Shown piece after piece: positions 30,554-38,154 of a stretch of 64,000 nucleotides of DNA. Under the pieces are notes generated by a model. It was given only the letters and a program-made list of their open reading frames with translations. It made no database searches and was not told where the DNA came from. The number at the start of each line of letters is the position of its first letter. Position 1 is the stretch's first letter. This DNA comes from Cladopsammia gracilis. Taxonomy: Eukaryota; Cnidaria; Anthozoa; Scleractinia; Dendrophylliidae. A program made the position numbers and the translations under genes. Location of the stretch: assembly GCA_022457155.1 (NCBI GenBank), contig JAJGOT010000421.1, positions 628,501 to 692,500 of the forward strand, read 5' to 3'.

Positions 30554-30713
30554 TTTATATAGTGTGAATTGCATCATCTCATTACATCATCTTTATTTTA
30601 ACTCAAACTTCCTGTGTTTTTTAACTCAAACTTCCTGTGTTTTTTTAACTCAAACTTCCTGTGTTTTTTTTTAACTCAAACTTCCTGTGTTTTTTAACTC
30701 AAACTTCCTGTGT
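30554..30713 (-). promoter_or_regulatory. TATA box plus five ACACAGGAAGTTTGAGT repeats
   Basis: On the minus strand, five exact copies of a 17-bp unit (30601-30617, 30624-30640, 30648-30664, 30674-30690, 30697-30713) are separated by A tracts of varying length. They precede CTATATAAA (30554-30562), which lies 39-47 bp before the ATG of the 72-aa ORF. CAGGAAGT fits the ETS-family binding core. The layout resembles an enhancer plus core promoter read by host factors. Confidence 0.65.
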
Positions 30714-30721
30714 TCCAGTGT

Positions 30722-31837
30722 TCACATGTGATCATAATGTCTCAGAGATTTTTGAACATCGCTCAATGGAACCCAAGAATTAAATTTGTCAGGGTAACTT
30801 TTCCATTTTACAAGCGCGAGTTTTCGCTTATTATCGCGGCGAATAACTTTTTCAATTCGAAACACATCTTGCGTTGTCTTTTGAAGTTCCGCCTCGTAAA
30901 ATGATCCAGTGATGTTTTCTCCCAACAGATCAACTAATTTATACGTTACAGGGTTTGTGTTCTTTATTTCGTCAATCACAAATATCTCCTCTGTCCAATT
31001 CGACGTGTAACCTTTGTCAAATATCTTTCGTTTAAACTTTGAAATTCTCACCCTGTCGCCGACTTTGAATTTTGCTGGGGCATGTTTAGCATAAATTAAA
31101 TCTCCGAAAAGATTAGCGAAAACCTTTTTCTCATTTTCCTGTTTGCTCGCCTCTGCGGGACTCATCCGAATGCTCGAATGAAAACGATGATTATATTCAT
31201 CCAGTAATTTGCCAAGTTTGTCCCAGTATATTGTATTGTTGTTCACGCTAAACATTTTAAAGAGTTTCTCCTTAAAAGACCTGTTCCAGCGCTCAACAAC
31301 AGATGACTTTTCTTCATTTTCCGTTGTATACAATTTTACCCCATTCTTATCAAGCAGATTTTTCATTGTTGCGTTGAAAAATTCAGACCCTTTGTCAGTC
31401 CAGAGCATTTTCGGTTTTCGCCCCTTGAATATATCTCGGAAAGCATCAGCCACTGTTTGACCTCGTTTGTCTTTCAGGGGACGAATCCAACCGAATTTTG
31501 AGAAAACATCGATCACCATCAGCAGGTATCTGATCCCTTTATTCCACCTCGAAAATTTCCCCATCTCGACTAGATCAGCCGCCCAGATGTTGTCAATCCC
31601 ATATGCTATGACTCGCCTCTTTGGAAAGCGCCGCCTGATTGGCCGGTGAAGTTCATTTGCCAGATTTTGAGCCCACTGGCCTTCACTCAAAATCTTTTCC
31701 CGTTTTTTGAAGCGCCGAGCCCAAGTTTCTGTTTTGCTTGAATTGTGTTTCGCGCCAAAGCATGACCCCACTGTCTTTCTTTCCAGGGAATGGCATCCAA
31801 AGCGGCAACCATTTTCCTGTCTGCTTCGTTCTTGCAT
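30722..31837 (-). CDS. Polinton integrase (retroviral-type DDE) with chromodomain
   Basis: 371 codons from the first ATG, and the product inserts the linear element into host DNA. The catalytic core has Asp88 (WAADLVEM), Asp148 (LWTDKGSEF) and Glu182 (SSVVERWNRS), the DDE triad. An SH3-like DNA-binding segment around 255-315 (FKVGDRVRISKFK) and a chromodomain at about 325-365 (RIEKVIRR, LVKWKSYP, SWVPLSDV) follow, so it may target modified histones. The first about 50 residues overlap the PLA2 ORF and are not family-like. The conserved part begins at ELHRPIRRRFPKRR. No ATG lies between the PLA2 stop and that point, so the true start is uncertain. The ORF is otherwise intact. Confidence 0.92.
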   Translation of the reverse strand: MQERSRQENGCRFGCHSLERKTVGSCFGAKHNSSKTETWARRFKKREKILSEGQWAQNLANELHRPIRRRFPKRRVIAYGIDNIWAADLVEMGKFSRWNKGIRYLLMVIDVFSKFGWIRPLKDKRGQTVADAFRDIFKGRKPKMLWTDKGSEFFNATMKNLLDKNGVKLYTTENEEKSSVVERWNRSFKEKLFKMFSVNNNTIYWDKLGKLLDEYNHRFHSSIRMSPAEASKQENEKKVFANLFGDLIYAKHAPAKFKVGDRVRISKFKRKIFDKGYTSNWTEEIFVIDEIKNTNPVTYKLVDLLGENITGSFYEAELQKTTQDVFRIEKVIRRDNKRKLALVKWKSYPDKFNSWVPLSDVQKSLRHYDHM

Positions 31838-32495
31838 TTACGCGGATCCGCTTTCTTCGCGCAGACTGAATAATCAACATCGTGTTGCATAGCAACTGCA
31901 TCTGTTTTTCCTGTGGGCTGCTGCCAGATTTCGAGAATCTTTCCCTTTTCATCAAATCTAACTTGTTTTTCGAGTGGGTTCCAGGGCCCGGTGAAGTTAT
32001 GTCCAGGCAAAGTGAAACCTTTCTTTGGTCTTGGCAGCTTCCCAATCAGGGAATGAACATCTAAAGCACCCCCATCCAAATCTGCTCGATCTGTTTTATA
32101 TTTTCTGTTTGGTCGGATCGCCGTGGACAGCTCATTCATCATATCAGCAGAGGTTTTGGCAAGAAATGGTTTCATCTTGTCCAACGCAAAATCCAATGCT
32201 TTCTTTTGAGTGTTTTTATTTCGCAATAATTCACTGGCTCCATAACGACCCATTTCAACTGTCTTTTTTCCCAACCAAGGCAGCGCATGCGCAACGCCAG
32301 TCAGCGCAAGTTCACCAATGCCCCCACCTTGTGAGGGCAGATTCAGTTTCCCGAATTTTTCACAAATCTTGTTTTTTTGATTCCGCAGGAAGCGCAATGG
32401 CAAAACCACATTTTCCTCCCATTTTTTGCAGTCATGTATCCAGACGGTTCCACGCATCCCGTCCTGCGTTTCTCCTTCACGCAATATGATTCCAT
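31687..32495 (-). CDS. PLA2-domain minor virion protein with N-terminal zinc-ribbon-like part, frameshifted
   Basis: The open frame 31687-32484 carries a parvovirus-type phospholipase A2 domain. It has the calcium loop LPGHNFTGPWNPLEKQV and, about 25 residues on, the catalytic HD pair in AMQHDVDYSVC. Such domains help virions cross endosomal membranes. That frame lacks a plausible start. The expected start is ATG 32495 (context TGAAAATGG, 2 bp after the protease stop). It opens a different 50-codon frame containing YCVKEKRR and TAKNGRKM and then CASCGIKKTRF, a zinc-ribbon-like segment that lacks some of the usual Cys. That frame stops at 32343. The two frames belong together, so a single frameshift lies near 32345-32365. 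Confidence 0.8.
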
Positions 32496-32497
32496 TT

Positions 32498-33046
32498 TCA
32501 ATCGAAATATTCTTTTATGAATTTCTCATTCTTTCCTGGGTCACTCAATGAAAAAACCTTCAACGTGTCATAGAAGGATTTTCGTCGAATCTCATTCAAG
32601 AAATATAAGCAATAATATCCACATCGGACAGATTCCAAAGCTTGAATTGGATGCCCATAATTGTAAATTATTTCTTTCCCAATTTTATCTGCATATTTTA
32701 CCAATTCAATTGGAGGTGATATTGAGAATGAATCAAAGTAATAGACAATATGTGTCTTAATGAATGTGGCAACCCAGTGCGTTCCATTCCCAATAGAATC
32801 ATCTAGATTAATTATGCAGGAACCAGTTTTATGTAAATGATCTTTTGAATCTCTTGAAAAGATTCCTTTGAAATTGGGAATTTTAAGAAACCTCACCCAC
32901 TCAAGAATATCAAAGTTTGAAATCGGAATATCTTTCCAAGCTGGCCTCAAAGGATGGCCCCTACTAGCGGTATGTTTTGAAAGGGACTGTTTGGCCCCAG
33001 CAGAAGCCCCGATCCAGATTTTTTTTTTCGCCCACGACCTTCCCAT
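32498..33046 (-). CDS. Adenovirus-type cysteine protease (maturation protease)
   Basis: 182 aa in the adenain/Ulp1 fold, presumed to cleave capsid precursors at GxG-type sites. From the first Met, His90 (GNGTHWVA), Asp105 (YYFDSFS), Gln135 (HPIQALES) and Cys142 (VRCGYYCLYFL) form the usual catalytic set. FDILEWVRFLKIPNFKGIFS precedes them, as in other Polinton proteases. The first in-frame ATG lies 100 bp inside the pVI-like gene. No ATG exists between that gene's stop and the conserved region, so the start is uncertain or was lost. The stop is 2 bp before the PLA2 gene start. Confidence 0.9.
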   Translation of the reverse strand: MGRSWAKKKIWIGASAGAKQSLSKHTASRGHPLRPAWKDIPISNFDILEWVRFLKIPNFKGIFSRDSKDHLHKTGSCIINLDDSIGNGTHWVATFIKTHIVYYFDSFSISPPIELVKYADKIGKEIIYNYGHPIQALESVRCGYYCLYFLNEIRRKSFYDTLKVFSLSDPGKNEKFIKEYFD

Positions 33047-33819
33047 GTTCCAAAAAATGGCGGCGGCATATAAGGATACAGTCCCGGTTTTGGACTTACC
33101 ATCAATCCTTTGCCTTTGCCTTTGCCTTTTCTGGGTACTTGAAGCCCCGATCCGAATAATTTCGAAGCAAGCTCAATAGCCATTGGGATTCCTATAGCGG
33201 CAAGTGTTCCCAATAACCCACCTTGAATCTGTCTCTGCGTTGGTTTCAACGTAATTCCACTTCCGCTTTGAATTCCTTTTCCCACCAAGTTTCTCTGGCC
33301 TTTTGTCAAGAGGTCTCCAAGGGAAGCGAGTTTTGATAAGAATACTGCGGGAACTTCAATGCCTTTCTCAATCAACTTCATAATGAAGGACAACGGATCT
33401 CCTGGCACTCCTTCTCCTTTCAGTCGAGGCCGCTGCGCTCCTTTTCCAAATATTTTATCAATCCCCAAGCTCCCCAAGGCACTCAACGCTCCAGTCGCAA
33501 GATGCGGGGCAACTTTTGAAACCCCTTTTGTTGCAAATGGAAGCAGCTTCGATCCCAGGGAAATCAACGAAGTCCAAAGACTCCCACCCACAACTTTTCT
33601 GATTTGTGTTTTAGAGATTGACAATTCAACTCCCCGCCCCAAACTGATGGCTTTTTGAACTTTGCTTATTTGAGTCTTTGTCAGCAACAGTTCATCTGGC
33701 CCTTTCAATTCATTTCGCGAAAGTCTCAATGTTATGGAAGAGTTATTTTTCACAGCTTTTGCAAGCTTTGTTTTTTGCCCATCTGATAATTTCACACCAT
33801 ATGGAATATACGACGTCAT
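32947..33819 (-). CDS. pVI-like minor capsid/membrane-active protein
   Basis: 290 aa, with Gly-rich hydrophobic segments around residues 80-115 (GSLWTSLISLGSKLLPFATK) and 195-225 (LLGTLAAIGIPMAIELASK). A basic KGKGKGKG stretch lies near 235, followed by YPYMPPPFFGTW and a C-terminal GSGLLLGPNSPFQNIPLVGA motif that I associate with Polinton minor virion proteins. Amphipathic segments and GG or GxG sites suited to the adjacent protease suggest a pVI/pX-type cement and membrane-lytic protein. It sits between the capsid and protease genes. The function rests on context and composition. Confidence 0.7.
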   Translation of the reverse strand: MTSYIPYGVKLSDGQKTKLAKAVKNNSSITLRLSRNELKGPDELLLTKTQISKVQKAISLGRGVELSISKTQIRKVVGGSLWTSLISLGSKLLPFATKGVSKVAPHLATGALSALGSLGIDKIFGKGAQRPRLKGEGVPGDPLSFIMKLIEKGIEVPAVFLSKLASLGDLLTKGQRNLVGKGIQSGSGITLKPTQRQIQGGLLGTLAAIGIPMAIELASKLFGSGLQVPRKGKGKGKGLMVSPKPGLYPYMPPPFFGTWEGRGRKKKSGSGLLLGPNSPFQNIPLVGAIL

Positions 33820-33848
33820 TTCAATATTTTGAATATCGAAATAAGTTT

Positions 33849-35153
33849 TCAGGCCTTGACCAGAAGTTTGTTTGATGCTGTATACAGCTCAATTTCTTGT
33901 TCATGCAACACCAAGGCGTTCAATGTGTACTGTGTTGGGTTGGCGCCACTCAATTCGTATCGGAAAGTCAGAGACACAACTCCATCTTTTACATCATCTT
34001 CTTGGTTTCGGAGATCGAAGTAAAGCATGCCGAAGAGGTTTTTGAAATTTGCTCGATTTATCAATGGTCCGCTTAAAACGTCATTATAAGCGGAATTGAA
34101 TGCCATCAAAGCTCGATAAAGCCTAGTTTCCTCATCCGTTGTCATTTCCAATTGAGGGTAATAAATTGAGTTGTTCAACTCCAGTTGGGCTCGACTGAAG
34201 TGCCGGTTGTTTGCTCCAATGCCGAATGTCGTGAATTTGAAGATATCATGTGTCTGGCTATTGTAAGATGCTGTTGGAACAACCCAAATCAACACATGTC
34301 GCGGCCTTCGAAGCCCCGTGGAAATGCGAAAGTAGCTATTCACAGCTGTTGATTGCAATATTTCATGGTGTTCTTTCAAATATGTCCACTTTTTCGGTTT
34401 CAGATAATCTTCAAGATATTGTTTCAAGCCTTTTCCGTTGAAAATGATTTTAGGGCACCACAATCTGAGTTTAGTGAGAATTACTTTTGAATCTGGAGCA
34501 GCTCCTTTTCTGAAAATCAAGTTGTTGTCATTTTCAAGTTCCAACAGAAGAGTTGTCTTTATATTTGGGTGAAGGTTATTTTTGAAAGCAGCGAAATAAC
34601 TGTATAAATTCAGGGGAATTGACATTTTGTTAATATTCGCCGCATCAGTCAGGATCTTTCGTCTGGCAAAACCCTCATTATAAAGTGCTTCTGCTGGCCG
34701 TGCTTCTGTTGTTCCCGTTGATGTATCGGGATAGAAGAACTGATCTTGCCCAACCGAATCGGCATAGGTTTTCGTGTATTTCAAGAGCGTCAATGCATTC
34801 GCTGATTCATTTGCTCTTGAGTTGTTATAAATGGTTTGCCCATTGCATTCTACTTTGATTGATTTTATGAACGTCAGGCCATTCGTTGTCGTGCAATCTT
34901 GGTTACCATTATTTGGCCCCGCGGTTATTCCAGTTGCACTGTCCGCCGTTGTAACAAGCTTAAAGTCAACCTCCAGATATGCATTGTACCAATCAATTGG
35001 GTTTGCTTCTGAGGAATTATCCACGTTGAAGTGATAATTATCTTTTGTCTGCCTGTTGTCATTTGCAATGTTGTCATTCAGTGGTGTTGCTAGATCATAA
35101 TATGTATATTCGTATCTTTTTACGAATTCCGGGTTTCTAAAATTCACTGCCAT
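33849..35153 (-). CDS. Major capsid protein (double jelly-roll)
   Basis: 434 aa from ATG 35153 (context TAATAAAATGG). A longer frame to 35198 exists but its extra 15 codons include AAA-rich leader sequence and reach back to within 22 bp of the preceding stop. Residues about 50-65 contain NPIDWYNAYLEVDFKL, typical of Polinton MCPs (the protein once called PY). NGLTFIKSIKVECNGQTIYNN and LELENDNNLIF support alternating strands, and the C-terminus GVVSLTFRYEL fits a final jelly-roll strand. At 434 aa it is shorter than the roughly 600 aa of some vertebrate homologues. It lies directly upstream of the pVI-like gene with a 29-bp gap. Confidence 0.85.
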   Translation of the reverse strand: MAVNFRNPEFVKRYEYTYYDLATPLNDNIANDNRQTKDNYHFNVDNSSEANPIDWYNAYLEVDFKLVTTADSATGITAGPNNGNQDCTTTNGLTFIKSIKVECNGQTIYNNSRANESANALTLLKYTKTYADSVGQDQFFYPDTSTGTTEARPAEALYNEGFARRKILTDAANINKMSIPLNLYSYFAAFKNNLHPNIKTTLLLELENDNNLIFRKGAAPDSKVILTKLRLWCPKIIFNGKGLKQYLEDYLKPKKWTYLKEHHEILQSTAVNSYFRISTGLRRPRHVLIWVVPTASYNSQTHDIFKFTTFGIGANNRHFSRAQLELNNSIYYPQLEMTTDEETRLYRALMAFNSAYNDVLSGPLINRANFKNLFGMLYFDLRNQEDDVKDGVVSLTFRYELSGANPTQYTLNALVLHEQEIELYTASNKLLVKA

Positions 35154-35175
35154 TTTATTAGATAGTTTTTTCTTT

Positions 35176-35562
35176 TCAGAGGAGGCCCTTATAAACATCT
35201 TTCACATATTGAAATTTGTCAGTGTCTTCTTGGAAGCGGACTTTCTTCAGTATTTCCCCAATTTCTTTTCCTTTTGTTTCCGGGGGCGCTGGCACTGAGG
35301 CTCCCTCCGGTCGCTTCGCTTCACTCGCTTCACTCGCTTTCTTTGTTGTAAATTTATCATAAATTTTTTCACCAATGAGTTGTCCAGTCTTTTCTCCAAC
35401 TTTCTCTGCTCCTTTTTCAACTAATTTTTCTGCTGCCTTTGAAGCTAATTTTGAAGCTGTTTTTCCTGTTAATTTAGCTGCGAGTTTTGAGAAAACATCA
35501 GAAAAACCACCTCCATATCTTATTTCACCTGTATCAGGATCTCTTTCTCTTCTTTCATCCAT
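35176..35562 (-). CDS. 128-aa basic amphipathic virion-associated protein
   Basis: Begins MDERRERDPDTGEIRYGGGF. Residues 27-72 form a Lys/Ala/Gly-rich amphipathic helix (KLTGKTASKLASKAAEKL, then KVGEKTGQLIGEKIYDKF). Residues 75-90 (KKASEASEAKRPEG) are encoded by the element's GAGCGAAGCGA-type repeat. I recall similar short proteins next to the capsid gene in other Polintons. The role is unproven, perhaps membrane-active or DNA-condensing. The start overlaps the penton gene's end by 8 bp (ATTAAAAATGG). Confidence 0.65.
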   Translation of the reverse strand: MDERRERDPDTGEIRYGGGFSDVFSKLAAKLTGKTASKLASKAAEKLVEKGAEKVGEKTGQLIGEKIYDKFTTKKASEASEAKRPEGASVPAPPETKGKEIGEILKKVRFQEDTDKFQYVKDVYKGLL

Positions 35563-36325
35563 TTTTAATTACCACAGTCAAAGAAATATCAATATCATTC
35601 AAATCAACTTCTCGGTCTTCATCATCAGTAATGTAGAAGGTGACCTCAGAAATATGCGGGGAGTTTATTTTATTCCACAAGTAATTTATTGGTTGAATTT
35701 CGAATGGCAATGATCTGGTTTTAGTGTTGGTTGAGAACGTGTAAAGCGCATTTGACCTTTTCCCGGAGACAATTGAATCGCTCAAAAGACTGCATCTGAG
35801 ATAGAGATTGTCAACACTGTTTGATATATTTGGAAAATTCGTTCCATAAGCACTAGCTGTCAGTTTAGCCGCATCAAATCCCACCAAGATGTGAAAGTTT
35901 CCACTGTTTGCAAAATCAATTTGAAAGTTCTCTTGAAGTTGAATGAAAACTTTGAAAGTGGTCAAATCAAACAACACATTGATTCCATAACTATCACCTG
36001 TGGAGGTCGCTTCGCTCCTTTTCCCAATGCTTTTGTGAATGAATTCGTTGATGTCTTCATAGTCATAAATTCCCGCAGGAAAGGTGATTGTTTCCCATGT
36101 CTTGCCCTTGTCTTTGGAAATCACCAACTTGTTGTTGCGGTATTTAGGCTTGATATTATGCCAGCTTGCCGTCATGGAAAGATGATCCAAAGCCAGCCAG
36201 TGCGGTTTATTCTCTTCCAGCTGCAACTCTGGAGAAAACCTCGTTGTGAAATTCCCTGGTTTATTTTGTGGGTTTTGTTTTCTTGCATCAATTGATTTAA
36301 AGACAAGTACTCGATTTGCATCCAT
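35555..36325 (-). CDS. Penton/minor capsid protein (single jelly-roll)
   Basis: 256 aa. FPAGIYDYEDINEFIHKSI near residues 83-101 is the characteristic Polinton penton motif, and the surrounding strands (FKVFIQLQENFQIDF, EVTFYITDDEDREVDL) fit a single jelly-roll. It would fill the five-fold vertices of the capsid and anchor the fibre-like protein. The start ATG overlaps the stop of the 377-aa gene (TAATGG). The DNA near 36000-36015 (codons KRSEAT) carries one copy of the element's repeat motif. Confidence 0.8.
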   Translation of the reverse strand: MDANRVLVFKSIDARKQNPQNKPGNFTTRFSPELQLEENKPHWLALDHLSMTASWHNIKPKYRNNKLVISKDKGKTWETITFPAGIYDYEDINEFIHKSIGKRSEATSTGDSYGINVLFDLTTFKVFIQLQENFQIDFANSGNFHILVGFDAAKLTASAYGTNFPNISNSVDNLYLRCSLLSDSIVSGKRSNALYTFSTNTKTRSLPFEIQPINYLWNKINSPHISEVTFYITDDEDREVDLNDIDISLTVVIKNG

Positions 36326-37458
36326 TATTTTAAATACTTCTGATAAAGTTTTTCATGCATTGTTCTATCGATTGCTCCAATTCTCAAGAGTTCATCATTT
36401 ATTTGGGAAAGATCATTCCTCAAGACATGCGAATTGTTGCCAGCAGCCATTGAGCCAACCAGGATCTTCATCCGATCTGCCAGCTCTTCTGGCTTTTGAT
36501 AGAAGACAACGCTGGATCCCACCATCCTTGATTTACCTGAGGATTTGTGAGGTGGCATATTTGACAGTGTGTTCAAATCGTTGAAAATCCTCACGGCATT
36601 CAAGGAATAGTTCTTTTTCGGGTTGAATCTCTTTGTCAACAAATCGATGAGTGATTTGTCTGCATCAGCCTGATAGATCAATTTACCACCTCGGAAGGCA
36701 TTCAGTTTCATTTCATTGAAAAGTTTGGGGACATCGATGAGAAGCCCACCATAGTGGTCTTTTTGAATCTTGAAGGCATTTCTGCGAGGTTGTTTGTACC
36801 TCCTGAGTCCCGTTCCCGTTTTTTTGTATTTTGGTAAAGCTTTAATCATAGATATTGTGAATAGATATTTCTCAAAGATTGGTCTTTCCACATCTCTCCG
36901 TTCTTCTAATTTTTTAACGAGCCTATCTTTTAACTCTGGGTCGAGTCCTTTTTTGTTTTTCGTCCCCGTGATTTCACCAGATACCTTTTTTCGTTCTTGC
37001 TTTGCTTTTTTCTCCGTGTCGATTAAGCCATCTGATTCCAATGAAAGTAAGTCATTAGGTTCTGGTAACCCGATTGCCTTGATAAATGCTAATTCCGACT
37101 CTTCAAATCCTTGGTTCGGGATAAGGATGTCTGCTTTCGGCACCGCGGTTGCTCCCTTTTCTTCTTCCGCAGCAGGTACCTGAGGAAGCTCTCTATTCAA
37201 CGTGACGATGTCTTTGAAGCCATCAGTCAAAGCAAGTTGATTTTGCCGGAGTTGCTCAATCACTGCATCTTGTTTTGCATCTGTCTTCTTTTGTTGCTCC
37301 AGCAGGGGTTCTCTGAGAGTCTTGAAATAATCACTCATGACAACATCCCGCCCTTTTTCTCGGTCTTTCATTTCATTTTTCACTTCTGTGACGGCTTTCG
37401 CGATTTGATATCCCTGCTGTTCACGTTCGGCAAACTTCTTTATTCTTTCAAGATCCAT
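36325..37458 (-). CDS. 377-aa conserved Polinton protein, coiled coil N-terminus
   Basis: Start ATG 37458 has the context CTTAAAATGG. A longer frame uses only TTG. Residues 1-90 are charged and heptad-like (coiled coil). The middle is Lys/Glu-rich. The C-terminal 170 residues hold GLLIDVPKLFNEMKLNAF, LLTKRFNPKKNYS and GNNSHVLRNDLSQINDELLRIGAI, which I remember as conserved among Polintons but without an assigned function. It is divergently paired with the ATPase gene through a palindromic 62-bp region. A structural or scaffold role is plausible from its position in the capsid block. Confidence 0.65.
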   Translation of the reverse strand: MDLERIKKFAEREQQGYQIAKAVTEVKNEMKDREKGRDVVMSDYFKTLREPLLEQQKKTDAKQDAVIEQLRQNQLALTDGFKDIVTLNRELPQVPAAEEEKGATAVPKADILIPNQGFEESELAFIKAIGLPEPNDLLSLESDGLIDTEKKAKQERKKVSGEITGTKNKKGLDPELKDRLVKKLEERRDVERPIFEKYLFTISMIKALPKYKKTGTGLRRYKQPRRNAFKIQKDHYGGLLIDVPKLFNEMKLNAFRGGKLIYQADADKSLIDLLTKRFNPKKNYSLNAVRIFNDLNTLSNMPPHKSSGKSRMVGSSVVFYQKPEELADRMKILVGSMAAGNNSHVLRNDLSQINDELLRIGAIDRTMHEKLYQKYLK

Positions 37459-37517
37459 TTTAAGTGACAAAACAACATTTATCTTTGGAGATAAATGTTA
37501 TCTCAACACTTAAAATG
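37456..37517. promoter_or_regulatory. Palindromic bidirectional start region
   Basis: The two start codons are part of an inverted repeat: CATTTTAAGTG (37456-37466) and CACTTAAAATG (37507-37517). Inside it a second perfect palindrome, ACATTTATCT-TTGG-AGATAAATGT (37475-37498), leaves only about 8 bp unmatched on each side. Symmetric initiator elements on the two strands would let one factor fire both genes. Confidence 0.75.
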
Positions 37518-38153
37518 AAGATTCCAAATTATGATCGAAACGCGAGCGGAGCGAAGCCAGACCGAAAATATTGTGATTTCCTTGATGAAGATTTCCGAAT
37601 GCTCATTGCGGGTCAAACCCGTTGCGGAAAAACAAACACTTTGATGCACATGTTGCGAAAACCTCTCGTCTTCTATGATAAAATTTATTTCTACTCTCCC
37701 AATCAACATCAAGACAAAATCGTTGATCTACAAAAGTTGATGGAAGGTGTCAGCCAAAAAGTCGGATATCCAGTTCTCGAAATTCTGGGGCCAGATGACA
37801 TCATGAATACCTCAGATTATCCAAGCAACAATCGGAAAGTCGTCGTGTTTGATGACCTCATGAACTCATCCGATCGAATTCAAAAACAAATCGCAAATCA
37901 TTGGACAGATGGAAGGCATCACGGAATCAGTCCAATTTATCTTTCCCAGTCCTATTATGATGTTCCACAAAAGATTCGTTTGAATTGTTCACACATACTG
38001 CTTTATCCACCAGCAACAAAAACTCACCTCGATCTCATTGCAAAAGAGAATTTGATTGACCCCCATCTTTTCAACAAACTTGGACCCTTCGAATTCCTTT
38101 TCCTTGACAAAGAAAAGAAAAGTGTTGCCAAAAATTTTGATGAAACCTTTTAA
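37515..38153 (+). CDS. Genome-packaging ATPase (A32/FtsK-HerA type)
   Basis: 212 aa from ATG 37515 (context CTTAAAATG). The longer frame begins with GTG and would cover the shared promoter. Walker A is AGQTRCGKT (residues 32-40) and Walker B is KVVVFDD (108-114). SQSYYDVPQKIRLNCSH (about 157-173) contains the sensor-like Gln/Ser region of viral A32-type packaging ATPases, and LGPFEFLFLDKE is near the end. It would pump the linear genome into the capsid. The fibre gene starts 1 nt after its stop. Confidence 0.92.
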   Translation: MKIPNYDRNASGAKPDRKYCDFLDEDFRMLIAGQTRCGKTNTLMHMLRKPLVFYDKIYFYSPNQHQDKIVDLQKLMEGVSQKVGYPVLEILGPDDIMNTSDYPSNNRKVVVFDDLMNSSDRIQKQIANHWTDGRHHGISPIYLSQSYYDVPQKIRLNCSHILLYPPATKTHLDLIAKENLIDPHLFNKLGPFEFLFLDKEKKSVAKNFDETF

Positions 38154-38154
38154 A

